Below, piece after piece: positions 6,607 through 14,512 of a stretch of DNA of 36,442 nt; within the stretch, counting starts at the first letter, position 1; each line of letters opens with the position of its first letter. The position numbers and the translations under genes were made by a program. The stretch lies in NCBI RefSeq assembly GCF_001667375.1, contig NZ_LZIN01000002.1:1-36442 (forward strand), written 5' to 3'. The notes under the pieces were generated by a model. The model was not told the origin of the DNA. It saw nothing but the letters and a program-made list of their open reading frames with translations, and searched no databases. Origin of the DNA: Mycolicibacter sinensis (GTDB taxonomy: Bacteria; Actinomycetota; Actinomycetes; Mycobacteriales; Mycobacteriaceae).

Positions 6607-7011
6607 ATGGAAACCCCTGCCGCCGAAGACTTGCCCCCGGGCACCACGCCTTACTACGCCCGCATGCACACCTGGATCAAGCGCGCCACCTTGGTGTGTC
6701 TGGTCGCGCTCGTCATCGAAGGCGCTTTCACCTTGCCGTTCATGGCGGTCTACTACGGTTACCCGACGCTGAGCCTCACCCAGATCTGCAGCGAGTTGCT
6801 GAAGGTGCGCTACTCCGACGACACCCTCGAGTGCAAGTACCCTTACCCGCCGCTCGGCCCTCCCGAGGGGGCCGAGGGCAAGGACACCGCCAAGGACATC
6901 TGGGGGATTCAGCCCGTCCCGCAGTATGACCGGCTCGGCTTCCGGGAGCTGGTCGACCGCTACGAGGCCCGGCTGGCCAGACAGCAAGCCGCACAACAGC
7001 AGGGTGGTTGA
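6607..7011 (+). CDS. single-pass membrane protein with two external cysteines
   Basis: A 134-residue protein, ATG 6607 after AAGGAG. Residues 1-25 are cytoplasmic (RMHTWIKR is the positive flank), about 26-50 form one membrane helix, and the rest should lie outside the membrane. C61 (LTQICSEL) and C76 ([10 protein letters not shown]) could form a disulphide or bind a metal. A proline-rich stretch ([12 protein letters not shown]) and a charged helical tail ([15 protein letters not shown]) follow. No known family is recognised. It follows protein B by 15 bases in the same operon, so it is a likely extracytoplasmic subunit of the same complex. Confidence 0.75.
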   Translation: METPAAEDLPPGTTPYYARMHTWIKRATLVCLVALVIEGAFTLPFMAVYYGYPTLSLTQICSELLKVRYSDDTLECKYPYPPLGPPEGAEGKDTAKDIWGIQPVPQYDRLGFRELVDRYEARLARQQAAQQQGG

Positions 7012-7012
7012 C

Positions 7013-7117
7013 GTGCCGGACAAACTACGGGTTATGCAGTGGGGGACCGGCGATGTCGGGCATGACATGCATCTGGACCCGGGATCGGCCCAACCGTGCA
7101 GTCCGGTGCGGTCATGA
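7013..7117 (+). pseudogene. remnant of dihydrodipicolinate reductase-like gene
   Basis: GTG 7013 begins VPDKLRVMQWGTGDVG, the N-terminal NAD(P)-binding strand and glycine loop seen in mycobacterial dihydrodipicolinate reductase-like proteins (usual form: V-x-QWGTG-x-VG). After about 16 residues the family sequence stops and the frame ends at 7117. The full protein would be about 340-360 residues, so nearly all of it is gone. The stop overlaps the P450 ATG (ATGA, 7114-7117), so the deletion kept the junction with the P450. A recoded short peptide cannot be excluded. Confidence 0.6.
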
Positions 7118-8292
7118 CCGACATGCATGTAGCGCCGGCCCTGCCGCAGTTCGCCTACGCCGACCTGCCGATGGCCCACGATCGTGGTGAGGGATGGGCG
7201 GCGCTGCGCGATCTCGGGCCCGTGGTGTACGGCGAGGGCGCGTACTATCTCACCCGACGTGATGATGTGCTTGCCGCGCTGCGTAACTGGGAGGTCTTCT
7301 CCTCGAGAATCCCCTACGACGACATGATCAGCCCGGTTCCGCTGGTGCCATTGGCCTTCGACCCGCCCGACCACACCCGGTACCGGAAGCTGCTGCATCG
7401 CTACTTCAGTCCGCAGACCCTGATGGCCCTGCTGCCGTCGCTTCAGTCGCACGCCGCCGAGATCATCTCCGGGATCGCCGAGCAGGATCGGTGTGAGGCG
7501 ATGGCCGAATTGGCCACCCCCTACCCCTCGCAGGTGTTCCTCACGCTGTTCGGTCTGCCCCTCGAGGATCGGGACCGCCTGGTCGCCTGGAAGGACGCGA
7601 TCATCGCGTTGGGTCTGACCGACGACCCCGCCAGCGTGGACCTGACCCCGACGGTGGAACTGTTCGGCTATCTCACCGAAGCCGTTGCGCGACAGCGCAG
7701 GGAACCGCGCCCCGGCATTCTCTCGGAACTACTGCGCGGCGCAGACCCGCTCGACGACAACGAGGCAATCGGACTGTCCCTGGTATTCGTACTGGCCGGG
7801 CTGGACACCGTCACCGCAACAATCGGTACGACGATGCTGGAACTGGCCCGCCGACCCGGGTTGCGTGCTGGATTGCGCGACGATCCCGACGGTGTCGCGG
7901 TCTTCGTCGAGGAGATGATCCGCCTCGAACCTGCCGCACCCGTCGTCGGGAGAGCGGCCACCCGCCCGGTCACCATCGCCGGCGTTGAGATCCCCGCCGG
8001 CGCCCAGGTCCGCCTCTGCCTCGGTGCGATCAATCGAGACGGCAGCGACGAGTATTCCGGAAATCAACCCGTCCTCGACGGAAAGGTGCACAAACACTGG
8101 GGATTCGGCGGCGGCCCGCACCGCTGTCTGGGCTCACACCTGGCCCGTATGGAACTCAAGCTCGTCGTCTCAGAATGGCTGGCCCGCATTCCCGATTTCG
8201 GGCTCGCACCGGGTTTCGTGCCAGAGATCACCTGGCCATCGGCGACGTGCTCGCTGCCGGCGCTGCCACTCAGGCTGGGGCCGAACTCATGA
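7114..8292 (+). CDS. cytochrome P450
   Basis: A soluble 392-residue bacterial class I P450. The I-helix oxygen-activation motif is AGLDT (228-232), the K-helix ExxR is E267-R270, and the haem loop FGGGPHRCLG (331-340) has the thiolate ligand C338. The I-helix reads DTVT where many P450s have DTT; the first Thr (T232) is kept. Start ATG 7114 is chosen for the ATGA overlap with the upstream remnant; GTG 7096 and ATG 7123 are alternatives. It needs a ferredoxin and reductase; no classical 3Fe-4S ferredoxin gene adjoins it. It is probably read from the NorQD operon (3-base step from 7011 to the remnant), suggesting that membrane module and P450 act on the same substrate or on successive products. 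Confidence 0.92.
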   Translation: MTDMHVAPALPQFAYADLPMAHDRGEGWAALRDLGPVVYGEGAYYLTRRDDVLAALRNWEVFSSRIPYDDMISPVPLVPLAFDPPDHTRYRKLLHRYFSPQTLMALLPSLQSHAAEIISGIAEQDRCEAMAELATPYPSQVFLTLFGLPLEDRDRLVAWKDAIIALGLTDDPASVDLTPTVELFGYLTEAVARQRREPRPGILSELLRGADPLDDNEAIGLSLVFVLAGLDTVTATIGTTMLELARRPGLRAGLRDDPDGVAVFVEEMIRLEPAAPVVGRAATRPVTIAGVEIPAGAQVRLCLGAINRDGSDEYSGNQPVLDGKVHKHWGFGGGPHRCLGSHLARMELKLVVSEWLARIPDFGLAPGFVPEITWPSATCSLPALPLRLGPNS

Positions 8293-8455
8293 CCGCCGGG
8301 TCTCGACCAGCGCGGCGACATCGGCGGGCCGCACTTTGAGCTGTGATATAGCCGGTGATGTCATTGCCGGAGTACCACGTTCGCTCGAAGTCGAGACACG
8401 GTGCCGCACCGTAGCTGTTCAGGCCCGCGGCCAGCGTTGCGCAGAACCGGTCCAT
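8287..8455 (-). pseudogene. internally deleted acyl-CoA ligase remnant
   Basis: Reading down from ATG 8455, the frame starts MDRFCATLAAGLNSYGAAPC and continues LDFERTWYSGNDI, like the N-terminus of mycobacterial AMP-forming ligases (compare the gene at 19041-20501: PEAPAFEYAGQWFSWAQL). One base out of frame, KVRPADVAALVETR follows, like the C-terminal domain segment FKVMPDDVRAALEAHP of the same gene. The piece therefore looks like both ends of a ligase of about 500 residues joined by a deletion with a frameshift. It begins 8 bases after the stop of the SDR gene on the same strand, so the ligase was probably the third gene of that operon. Its 3' end overlaps the P450 stop. Confidence 0.5.
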
Positions 8456-8463
8456 TCCCCGCC

Positions 8464-9285
8464 TCAGTACTGGGTGGAGCCGAGATCGACCGGGATTCGT
8501 GATGCGGTAACCATGCGTGATTCATCGCTGGCCAGCCAGCAGGCGGCGTCGGCGATATCTTCCGGCTCGGCAATGTAGTCGGGCAGGAACGGCGTCACCA
8601 TGTTCATCAGGCCCGGGTTGGTCTCGTTGGCTGTGTTCAACGCCGCCATCATGTCGCCGGTGCCCATCGGGGTGTTGACCGCACCCGGGTGCAGGCTGTT
8701 CACCCGAATCGAATGCTTACCCAGTTCGGCGGCGAACCCGCGGGCCATCCCGGTGACGGCGTGCTTGCTGGCCGTGTAGTGCACCATGAACGGCTGCATC
8801 TTGATTCCGGCTGCTGAGCTGATCAGGATGATCGACCCGCCCCGGCCGCCGTCGATAATGTGTTGCGCGCCGGCCATCACCGTATTCCAGGTGCCGGTCA
8901 CGTTGACGTCCATGACGTCGCGAAACGACTCCGGGGTGATGGCATCCCAGACCTGCGGCGCGGTGATACCGGCGTTGGCGACGATGATGTCCAGGCGCCC
9001 CAATGCGGCCACGCCGGCATCGACAGCTTCGCACAATCCGTCGTAGTCGCGGGTGTCGACAACCGAGGACACGATGCGCCGGCCGGTGACTTCCACCAGC
9101 TGCACCGTTTCGGCCAGCTCCTCCGGGCTCGCCGAGTCATACGGCACGCAGTCCGGGAGTTTGCCGGCCACGTCGATCGCGATGATGTCGGCGCCCTCGG
9201 CGGCCATCCGCACCGCATGCGCACGCCCCTGCCCGCGCGCCGCGCCGGTGATGAAAGCCACCTTGTCCGTGAGTCGTCCCGTCAT
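8464..9285 (-). CDS. mycofactocin-type SDR oxidoreductase
   Basis: A 273-residue short-chain dehydrogenase. The cofactor loop GAARGQGRAHAVRMAAEGAD (residues about 14-33), NAGI, and the catalytic Ser-Tyr-Lys (ISSAAG, then HYTASKHAV) are all present. The form KVAFITGAARGQGRAHAV with an inserted loop after IAIDVAG is the hallmark of SDRs linked to the redox cofactor mycofactocin, which hold NAD(H) tightly; typical reactions are oxidation of secondary alcohols such as carveol. It is the second gene of a minus-strand pair, 22 bases after the acyl-CoA dehydrogenase at 9308-10471, and converges on the P450 gene. A hydroxylation by the P450 followed by oxidation here is a reasonable sequence. Confidence 0.88.
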   Translation of the reverse strand: MTGRLTDKVAFITGAARGQGRAHAVRMAAEGADIIAIDVAGKLPDCVPYDSASPEELAETVQLVEVTGRRIVSSVVDTRDYDGLCEAVDAGVAALGRLDIIVANAGITAPQVWDAITPESFRDVMDVNVTGTWNTVMAGAQHIIDGGRGGSIILISSAAGIKMQPFMVHYTASKHAVTGMARGFAAELGKHSIRVNSLHPGAVNTPMGTGDMMAALNTANETNPGLMNMVTPFLPDYIAEPEDIADAACWLASDESRMVTASRIPVDLGSTQY

Positions 9286-9307
9286 TCCTGTTCCCTCCGT
9301 AGGTGAT

Positions 9308-10471
9308 TCAGGCTTTTCGTTGCGCGGCTTTGACCAGACCCGAGCCGATGATCAGGCGCTGGATCTCGCTGGTGCCCTCATAGAGCCGCAGCAGCCGGAC
9401 GTCGCGGTAGATGCGTTCGACCGGTACCCCCCGCATGTAGCCGGAGCCGCCGTGGATCTGCACCGCCAGATCGGCGACCTTGCCGGCCATCTCGGTGCAG
9501 AACAGCTTGGCCGCCGACGGGGCGATCCGCCGGTCCTCATCGGCGACCCACATGCGCGCCGCATCCCGAACCATGGCCCGACCGGCCAGCACACCGGTCT
9601 GCTGGTCGGCGAGCATCGCCTGCACGAGTTGGAAATTGCCGATCGGGGTACTGCCCTGGGTGGCCGTGGCGGCGTAGGCCACCGATTCGTCGAGGGCACG
9701 CTGGGCGGCACCGACCGCCAGTGCGGCGATGTGCACCCGGCCGCGCGCCAGCGATGTCAGCGCCGCCCGGTAGCCGAGATCTTCGCTGCCGCCGACCAGC
9801 GCCGCGTCGGGGACCCGCACGTCGGTGAAGCCGACATCGGCGGTCCAGGCGCCTTCCTGACCCATCTTGGCGTCCTTGGGGCTTACCACGACACCGGAGG
9901 CGTCGGCGGGCACCAGAAAGACCGCGATACCGGCGCCCTGGTCGTCGGCCGGCCGGGTGCGGGCGAAGACGATGAACAGCTCTGCCGTGGGGGCGTTGGT
10001 GATGAACCGCTTCTGCCCGGTGATCAGCCAGTCCGAACCGTCGCGGAGCGCCTGGGTCAGCAGTCCGGCCGGGTTGGAGCCGGCACCGGGCTCGGTGAGG
10101 GCGAAGGAGGCGACGACCTCACCGGAGGCGATGGGCGCCAGCCACCGGGATTTCTGTTCCTCGGTGCCGAACCCGACCAGTACCTGACCGGCGATTCCGT
10201 TGTTGGTGCCGAACATCGAGCGCACCGCCAGCGACGTGTAGCCCAACTCTATGGCCAGTTCGACGTCCTGGCGCAGGTCCAGGCCCAGCCCGCCCCACTG
10301 TTGCGGAATGGCGTAGCCGAACAGGCCCATCGCCTTGGCTTGCTCGCGCAGGTCGTCGGGAACCCGGTCATCGGCGAGGATCTCGGCCTCGCGCGGGACG
10401 ACGGAGCTGCGGACGAATCGGCGGGTCTGGGACAGGATCTCGGCGAAATCCTCGTCGCTGACTTCACTCAT
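9308..10471 (-). CDS. acyl-CoA dehydrogenase
   Basis: A 387-residue FAD-dependent acyl-CoA dehydrogenase that makes the 2,3-enoyl-CoA. Family segments in order: FAD-contact [14 protein letters not shown] (near 120-135), the second contact [13 protein letters not shown], the substrate-side [20 protein letters not shown], and the C-terminal [13 protein letters not shown] with the catalytic Glu in GTSE. Full normal length. ATG 10471 faces the SDR operon on the plus strand across a 104-base region containing an AT-rich palindrome. The SDR gene at 8464-9285 follows. Substrate unknown. Confidence 0.92.
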   Translation of the reverse strand: MSEVSDEDFAEILSQTRRFVRSSVVPREAEILADDRVPDDLREQAKAMGLFGYAIPQQWGGLGLDLRQDVELAIELGYTSLAVRSMFGTNNGIAGQVLVGFGTEEQKSRWLAPIASGEVVASFALTEPGAGSNPAGLLTQALRDGSDWLITGQKRFITNAPTAELFIVFARTRPADDQGAGIAVFLVPADASGVVVSPKDAKMGQEGAWTADVGFTDVRVPDAALVGGSEDLGYRAALTSLARGRVHIAALAVGAAQRALDESVAYAATATQGSTPIGNFQLVQAMLADQQTGVLAGRAMVRDAARMWVADEDRRIAPSAAKLFCTEMAGKVADLAVQIHGGSGYMRGVPVERIYRDVRLLRLYEGTSEIQRLIIGSGLVKAAQRKA

Positions 10472-10523
10472 TGACGCCGCTTCTCCTTACGCCCGACCCG
10501 GGAACGACCGGCTACCGACGAAG

Positions 10524-10542
10524 ATCATATATGAAATATGAT
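10524..10542. promoter_or_regulatory. AT-rich operator/promoter palindrome
   Basis: ATCATAT-ATGAA-ATATGAT is a perfect inverted repeat with 7-bp arms and 5-bp spacer, in the region between divergent genes starting at 10471 (minus) and 10576 (plus). The right arm contains TATGAT (10537-10542), a good -10 box for the plus-strand operon. Its AT content is striking in a window of about two-thirds GC. The GntR/FCD gene ending the plus operon (13730-14416) is the best candidate to bind it. Confidence 0.6.
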
Positions 10543-10575
10543 GACGCAAACATCTCGGAGAAGGCAGGTGATGCA

Positions 10576-11316
10576 GTGTCCTTGCTGACCGGTCAAACGG
10601 CGGTGATCACCGGCGGTGCCCAGGGTCTGGGTCTCGCCATCGCGCAGCGATTCGTCGCCGAAGGCGCCCGGGTGGTGCTCGGCGATGTAAACCTGGCGGC
10701 CACCGAGGAGGCCGCCGCACAGTTGGGCGGATCCGAGGTGGCTCGGGCGGTGCGCTGCGATGTCACCAGCTCCGCCGCGGTCGACGCCTTGGTCGCGGCC
10801 GCTGTGGAGACGTTCGGCGGGCTGGACATCATGGTGAACAACGCCGGTATCACCCGCGACGCCACCATGCGCAAGATGACCGAGGAGCAGTTCGACCAGG
10901 TCATCTCCGTACACCTCAAGGGCACCTGGAACGGACTGCGCGCGGCCGCGGCGATCATGCGCGAGCAGAAGCGCGGCGCCATCGTCAACATGTCCTCGAT
11001 CTCCGGCAAGGTCGGCATGGTCGGGCAGACGAATTACTCGGCGGCCAAGGCCGGCATCGTCGGTATGACCAAGGCCGCCAGCAAGGAACTGGCGTATCTG
11101 GGGGTGCGGGTGAACGCGATCCAGCCGGGCCTGATCCGCTCGGCGATGACCGAGGCGATGCCGCAACGCATCTGGGACTCCAAGGTGGCCGAGGTGCCCA
11201 TGGGCCGGGCCGGTGAGCCCGACGAGGTGGCCAGCGTCGCGCTGTTCCTGGCTTCCGACCTTTCCTCATATATGACCGGCACGGTGCTCGAGGTGACCGG
11301 CGGCAGGCACCTATGA
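10576..11316 (+). CDS. SDR-family dehydrogenase (FabG-like)
   Basis: A 246-residue NAD(P)-dependent SDR. Glycine loop [13 protein letters not shown], catalytic serine in NMSSISGK and the YSAAKAG motif with Tyr and Lys are present, as is a C-terminal [11 protein letters not shown]. Start GTG 10576 is chosen: it begins right at the Rossmann strand ([14 protein letters not shown]) and follows GGAGAAGG and AGG sites; ATG 10531 is in frame but lies inside the palindrome. The likely reaction is 3-hydroxyacyl-CoA or alcohol oxidation. Its end overlaps the thiolase start by four bases (ATGA), so the step before thiolysis is plausible. Confidence 0.9.
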   Translation: MSLLTGQTAVITGGAQGLGLAIAQRFVAEGARVVLGDVNLAATEEAAAQLGGSEVARAVRCDVTSSAAVDALVAAAVETFGGLDIMVNNAGITRDATMRKMTEEQFDQVISVHLKGTWNGLRAAAAIMREQKRGAIVNMSSISGKVGMVGQTNYSAAKAGIVGMTKAASKELAYLGVRVNAIQPGLIRSAMTEAMPQRIWDSKVAEVPMGRAGEPDEVASVALFLASDLSSYMTGTVLEVTGGRHL

Positions 11317-12536
11317 GTGCCCGCGAGACGGTGATCTGCGAGCCGGTCCGCACCCCGATCGGCCGCTACGGCGGGATGTTCAAGTCGTTGACCGCCGTCG
11401 AGCTCGGCGTCGCCGCGCTGAAAGGTCTGCTGGACCGCACCGGTCTGCCCGCCGAGGCCATCGACGACGTGGTGCTGGGGCATTGCTATCCCAGCAGTGA
11501 GGCGCCGGCCATCGGACGGGTCGTCGCGTTGGATTCCGGTCTGCCGGTGACGGTTCCGGGTATGCAGGTCGACCGCCGCTGCGGTTCGGGACTGCAAGCG
11601 GTGCTGCAGGCCTGTCTGCAGGTCGGCAGCGGCGACTGCGAGGTGGTGATCGCCGGCGGCGCCGAGAGCATGAGCAACGTGGCGTTCTACTCCACCGACA
11701 TGCGCTGGGGCGGGGCCCGCGGTGGAGTCCGGGTGCACGACGGCCTGGCCCGCGGCCGCACGACCGCCGGGGGCCAGAACTACCCGGTACCCGGCGGCAT
11801 GCTGGAGACCGCCGAGAATTTGCGCCGCGAATACGGCATCTCCCGCGCCGAACAGGACGAGCTGGCGGTGACCTCGCACCGGCGCGCGGTGGCGGCTCAG
11901 CAGTCCGGTGTGCTCGCCGGGGAGATCATCGGTGTCACCGTGCGCGCCCGCGCCGGTGAGGAACACATCGTCACCGACGAGCACCCGCGGGCCGACACCT
12001 CGGTGGAGTCCCTGGGCAAGCTGAAACCCGTTCTGGGCAAAAGTGACCCGGAGGCCACCGTCACCGCGGGCAATTCCAGCGGCCAGAACGACGCCGCATC
12101 GATGTGCGTGGTGACCACCCGGGAGAAGGCTGAGCAGTTGGGCTTGACGCCGTTGGTTCGGCTGGTGCCGTGGGGCGTTGCCGGAGTCCCGCCCAATGTC
12201 ATGGGAATCGGCCCCGTGCCGGCGACCGACGCCGCTCTGCAGAAGGCCGGGCTTCGGCTGACCGACATCGACCTGATCGAACTCAACGAGGCCTTCGCCG
12301 CCCAGGCTCTGGCCGTGATGGCCGAGTGGAAATTCGGTGCCGCGGACCGCGAACGCACCAACGTGCACGGTTCGGGGATCTCGCTGGGGCATCCGGTCGG
12401 CGCCACCGGCGGGCGGATGCTGGCCACGCTGGCCCGCGAGCTCAACCGCCGCGCTGCCCGCTACGGGCTGGAGACCATGTGCATCGGCGGCGGCCAGGGA
12501 TTGGCCGCAATCTTTGAAAGGGTAGATGCGCGGTGA
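11313..12536 (+). CDS. thiolase (acetyl-CoA acyltransferase)
   Basis: A 407-residue thiolase that cleaves 3-ketoacyl-CoA with CoA. Nucleophilic Cys lies in [10 protein letters not shown] (near residue 90), the acyl-side motif NEAFAAQAL, the catalytic His in [10 protein letters not shown], and the second Cys in [10 protein letters not shown]. All catalytic parts are intact and the length is normal. It overlaps both neighbours by four bases (ATGA at 11313, GTGA at 12533), so SDR, thiolase and acyl-CoA dehydrogenase are translationally linked. The substrate chain is unknown. Confidence 0.93.
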   Translation: MSARETVICEPVRTPIGRYGGMFKSLTAVELGVAALKGLLDRTGLPAEAIDDVVLGHCYPSSEAPAIGRVVALDSGLPVTVPGMQVDRRCGSGLQAVLQACLQVGSGDCEVVIAGGAESMSNVAFYSTDMRWGGARGGVRVHDGLARGRTTAGGQNYPVPGGMLETAENLRREYGISRAEQDELAVTSHRRAVAAQQSGVLAGEIIGVTVRARAGEEHIVTDEHPRADTSVESLGKLKPVLGKSDPEATVTAGNSSGQNDAASMCVVTTREKAEQLGLTPLVRLVPWGVAGVPPNVMGIGPVPATDAALQKAGLRLTDIDLIELNEAFAAQALAVMAEWKFGAADRERTNVHGSGISLGHPVGATGGRMLATLARELNRRAARYGLETMCIGGGQGLAAIFERVDAR

Positions 12537-13726
12537 CCAAACTCGCCCAGACGCTGGGGCTCACCGAGTTCCAGACCGAAATCCTCGACACCGTCCGTCG
12601 TTTCGTGGACAAAGACGTCATTCCGGCGGCGGCCGAGCTGGAGCGCACCGACACCTACCCGCAGGCCATCGTCGACGCGATGCGCGAAATGGGCCTGTTC
12701 GGTCTGATGATCCCCGAGGAGTACGGCGGTCTAGGGGAATCGCTGCTCACCTACGCGCTCTGTGTCGAAGAGCTGGCTCGCGGTTGGATGAGTGTCTCCG
12801 GCGTGCTGAACACCCATTTCATCGTCGCCTACATGCTGCGCCAACACGGCACCGACGAGCAGAAGCAGCGTTTCCTGCCGCGGATGGCCACCGGCGAGAC
12901 CCGGGGCGCATTCTCGATGTCCGAGCCGGAATTGGGTTCTGACGTAGCGGCGATCCGCACCCGCGCCACCCGACAGGCAGACGGCGGATACACCATCAGC
13001 GGACAGAAGATGTGGCTGACCAACGGCGGCAGTTCCACACTGATTGCCGTGCTGGTGCGCACCGACGAGGGCGCCGATAAACCGCACCGGAACCTGACCG
13101 CGTTCCTGGTGGAAAAGCCGGTCGGCTTTGGCGAAGTCCTACCCGGACTGGTCATCCCGGGCAAGATCGACAAGCTCGGCTACAAGGGCATCGACACTAC
13201 CGAGCTGATTTTCGACGGGTACGCCGCCGCTGCCGACGACGTACTGGGCGGGGCGCCCGGGCAGGGCTTCTTCCAGATGATGGACGGCATCGAAGTCGGC
13301 CGCGTCAACGTGTCGGCCCGGGCGTGCGGGGTGGGAATCCGGGCGTTCGAACTCGCGGTGCGCTACGCCCAGCAGCGCGAGACCTTCGGCAAGCCGATCG
13401 CCGAGCACCAGGCGATCGCCTTCGAGCTCGCCGAGATGGCCACCAAAGTCGAAGCGGCACACCTGATGATGGTCAACGCCGCCCGGCTCAAGGACTCCGG
13501 GGAGCGCAACGACGTCGCCGCGGGGATGGCCAAGTACCTCGCCAGCGAATTCTGCTCGGAGGTCACCCAGCAGAGTTTCCGGATACACGGCGGCTACGGC
13601 TATTCCAAGGAGTACGAGATCGAACGGTTGATGCGTGACGCCCCGTTCCTGCTGATCGGTGAGGGCACCAGCGAGATCCAGAAGCAGATCATCAGCAAGC
13701 GGCTGCTCGCCGACTACCGGGTCTGA
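12533..13726 (+). CDS. acyl-CoA dehydrogenase
   Basis: A 397-residue FAD-dependent acyl-CoA dehydrogenase. The FAD-binding segments AFSMSEPELGSDVAAI and ISGQKMWLTNG, the QQSFRIHGGYGYSKEY segment and the C-terminal GEGTSEIQKQII with the catalytic Glu are present. GTG 12533 overlaps the thiolase stop. With the SDR and thiolase this operon lacks only an enoyl-CoA hydratase for a full beta-oxidation turn; several crotonases lie elsewhere in the window. The regulator gene follows after 3 bases. Confidence 0.93.
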   Translation: MTKLAQTLGLTEFQTEILDTVRRFVDKDVIPAAAELERTDTYPQAIVDAMREMGLFGLMIPEEYGGLGESLLTYALCVEELARGWMSVSGVLNTHFIVAYMLRQHGTDEQKQRFLPRMATGETRGAFSMSEPELGSDVAAIRTRATRQADGGYTISGQKMWLTNGGSSTLIAVLVRTDEGADKPHRNLTAFLVEKPVGFGEVLPGLVIPGKIDKLGYKGIDTTELIFDGYAAAADDVLGGAPGQGFFQMMDGIEVGRVNVSARACGVGIRAFELAVRYAQQRETFGKPIAEHQAIAFELAEMATKVEAAHLMMVNAARLKDSGERNDVAAGMAKYLASEFCSEVTQQSFRIHGGYGYSKEYEIERLMRDAPFLLIGEGTSEIQKQIISKRLLADYRV

Positions 13727-13729
13727 TCC

Positions 13730-14416
13730 GTGAGCGTCCCGGAATTCCCCGCGCGGTCACAGCTCTCCGAGGATGTGGCCCGCTTCGTGCGCAAGCGAAT
13801 CTTCAACGGGGACTACACCGCCGGAGCATATGTGCGGCTGGATCAACTGGCGGCCGAGCTGGGTGTCAGCGTGACCCCGGTGCGTGAGGCGCTGTTCGGG
13901 CTGCGCGCCGAAGGGTTGCTCGACCAGCAGCCGCACCGCGGATTCGTGGTGCTGCCGGTGACCCAGCGTGACATCACCGATGTCTCCGATGTCCAGGCGC
14001 ATATCGGTGGTGAACTCGCCGCGCGGGCCGCGGCCGGCATCACCGATGACCAGCTGCGTGAGCTCGAAAATATCCAGGACCAACTGGAATCCGCCTATGC
14101 CGGCGACGACGAAGAGGCCGCGGTGCGGCTCAACCATGAGTTCCACCGCGCCATCAACGTCGCGGCCGACTCACCCAAACTTGCCCAGCTGATGTACCAG
14201 ATCACCCGTTACGCACCCGAATCGGTGTTTCCCACGGTTTCGGGGTGGCCGGCCAAGTCGACCAGGCACCACCGCGCAGTGTTGGCGGCCCTGGCCAAGC
14301 GTGACGAGGAACTGGCCCGCGCCGCGATGGCCGAGCATCTGGCTGCCGGTGCGGCGCCGATGATCGAGCACCTCGTCGAGCGCGGCGTGGTGGGTCAGGA
14401 CGCCCCGGTGTCGTAG
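13730..14416 (+). CDS. GntR-family regulator with FCD domain
   Basis: A 228-residue transcription factor. Residues 10-75 form the winged helix (LDQLAAELGVSVTPVREALF, then a wing with PHRGFVV). The rest is an FCD ligand domain in which NHEFHRAI, TRHHRAVL and MAEHLAAG supply histidines that commonly hold a metal ion and a carboxylic ligand. GTG 13730 starts 3 bases after the acyl-CoA dehydrogenase, so it is the last gene of the operon. FadR-group members often sense acyl-CoA or organic acids. It probably controls the divergent promoters around 10524-10542. Confidence 0.9.
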   Translation: MSVPEFPARSQLSEDVARFVRKRIFNGDYTAGAYVRLDQLAAELGVSVTPVREALFGLRAEGLLDQQPHRGFVVLPVTQRDITDVSDVQAHIGGELAARAAAGITDDQLRELENIQDQLESAYAGDDEEAAVRLNHEFHRAINVAADSPKLAQLMYQITRYAPESVFPTVSGWPAKSTRHHRAVLAALAKRDEELARAAMAEHLAAGAAPMIEHLVERGVVGQDAPVS

Positions 14417-14512
14417 GTCGCCAAGCCCAGCCGCGACCATGCCGACAGCTTGGTCACCGGATGCGGCGACAAGCATGTCGTCGGAGAGTTGGGACCACCG
14501 GTTTCGGCGCGG

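Noticed and set aside
11266..11275. TCATATATGA palindrome like part of the 10524 site
   Set aside because: It is inside the SDR coding sequence at a conserved SSYMTG position, so codon choice explains it.
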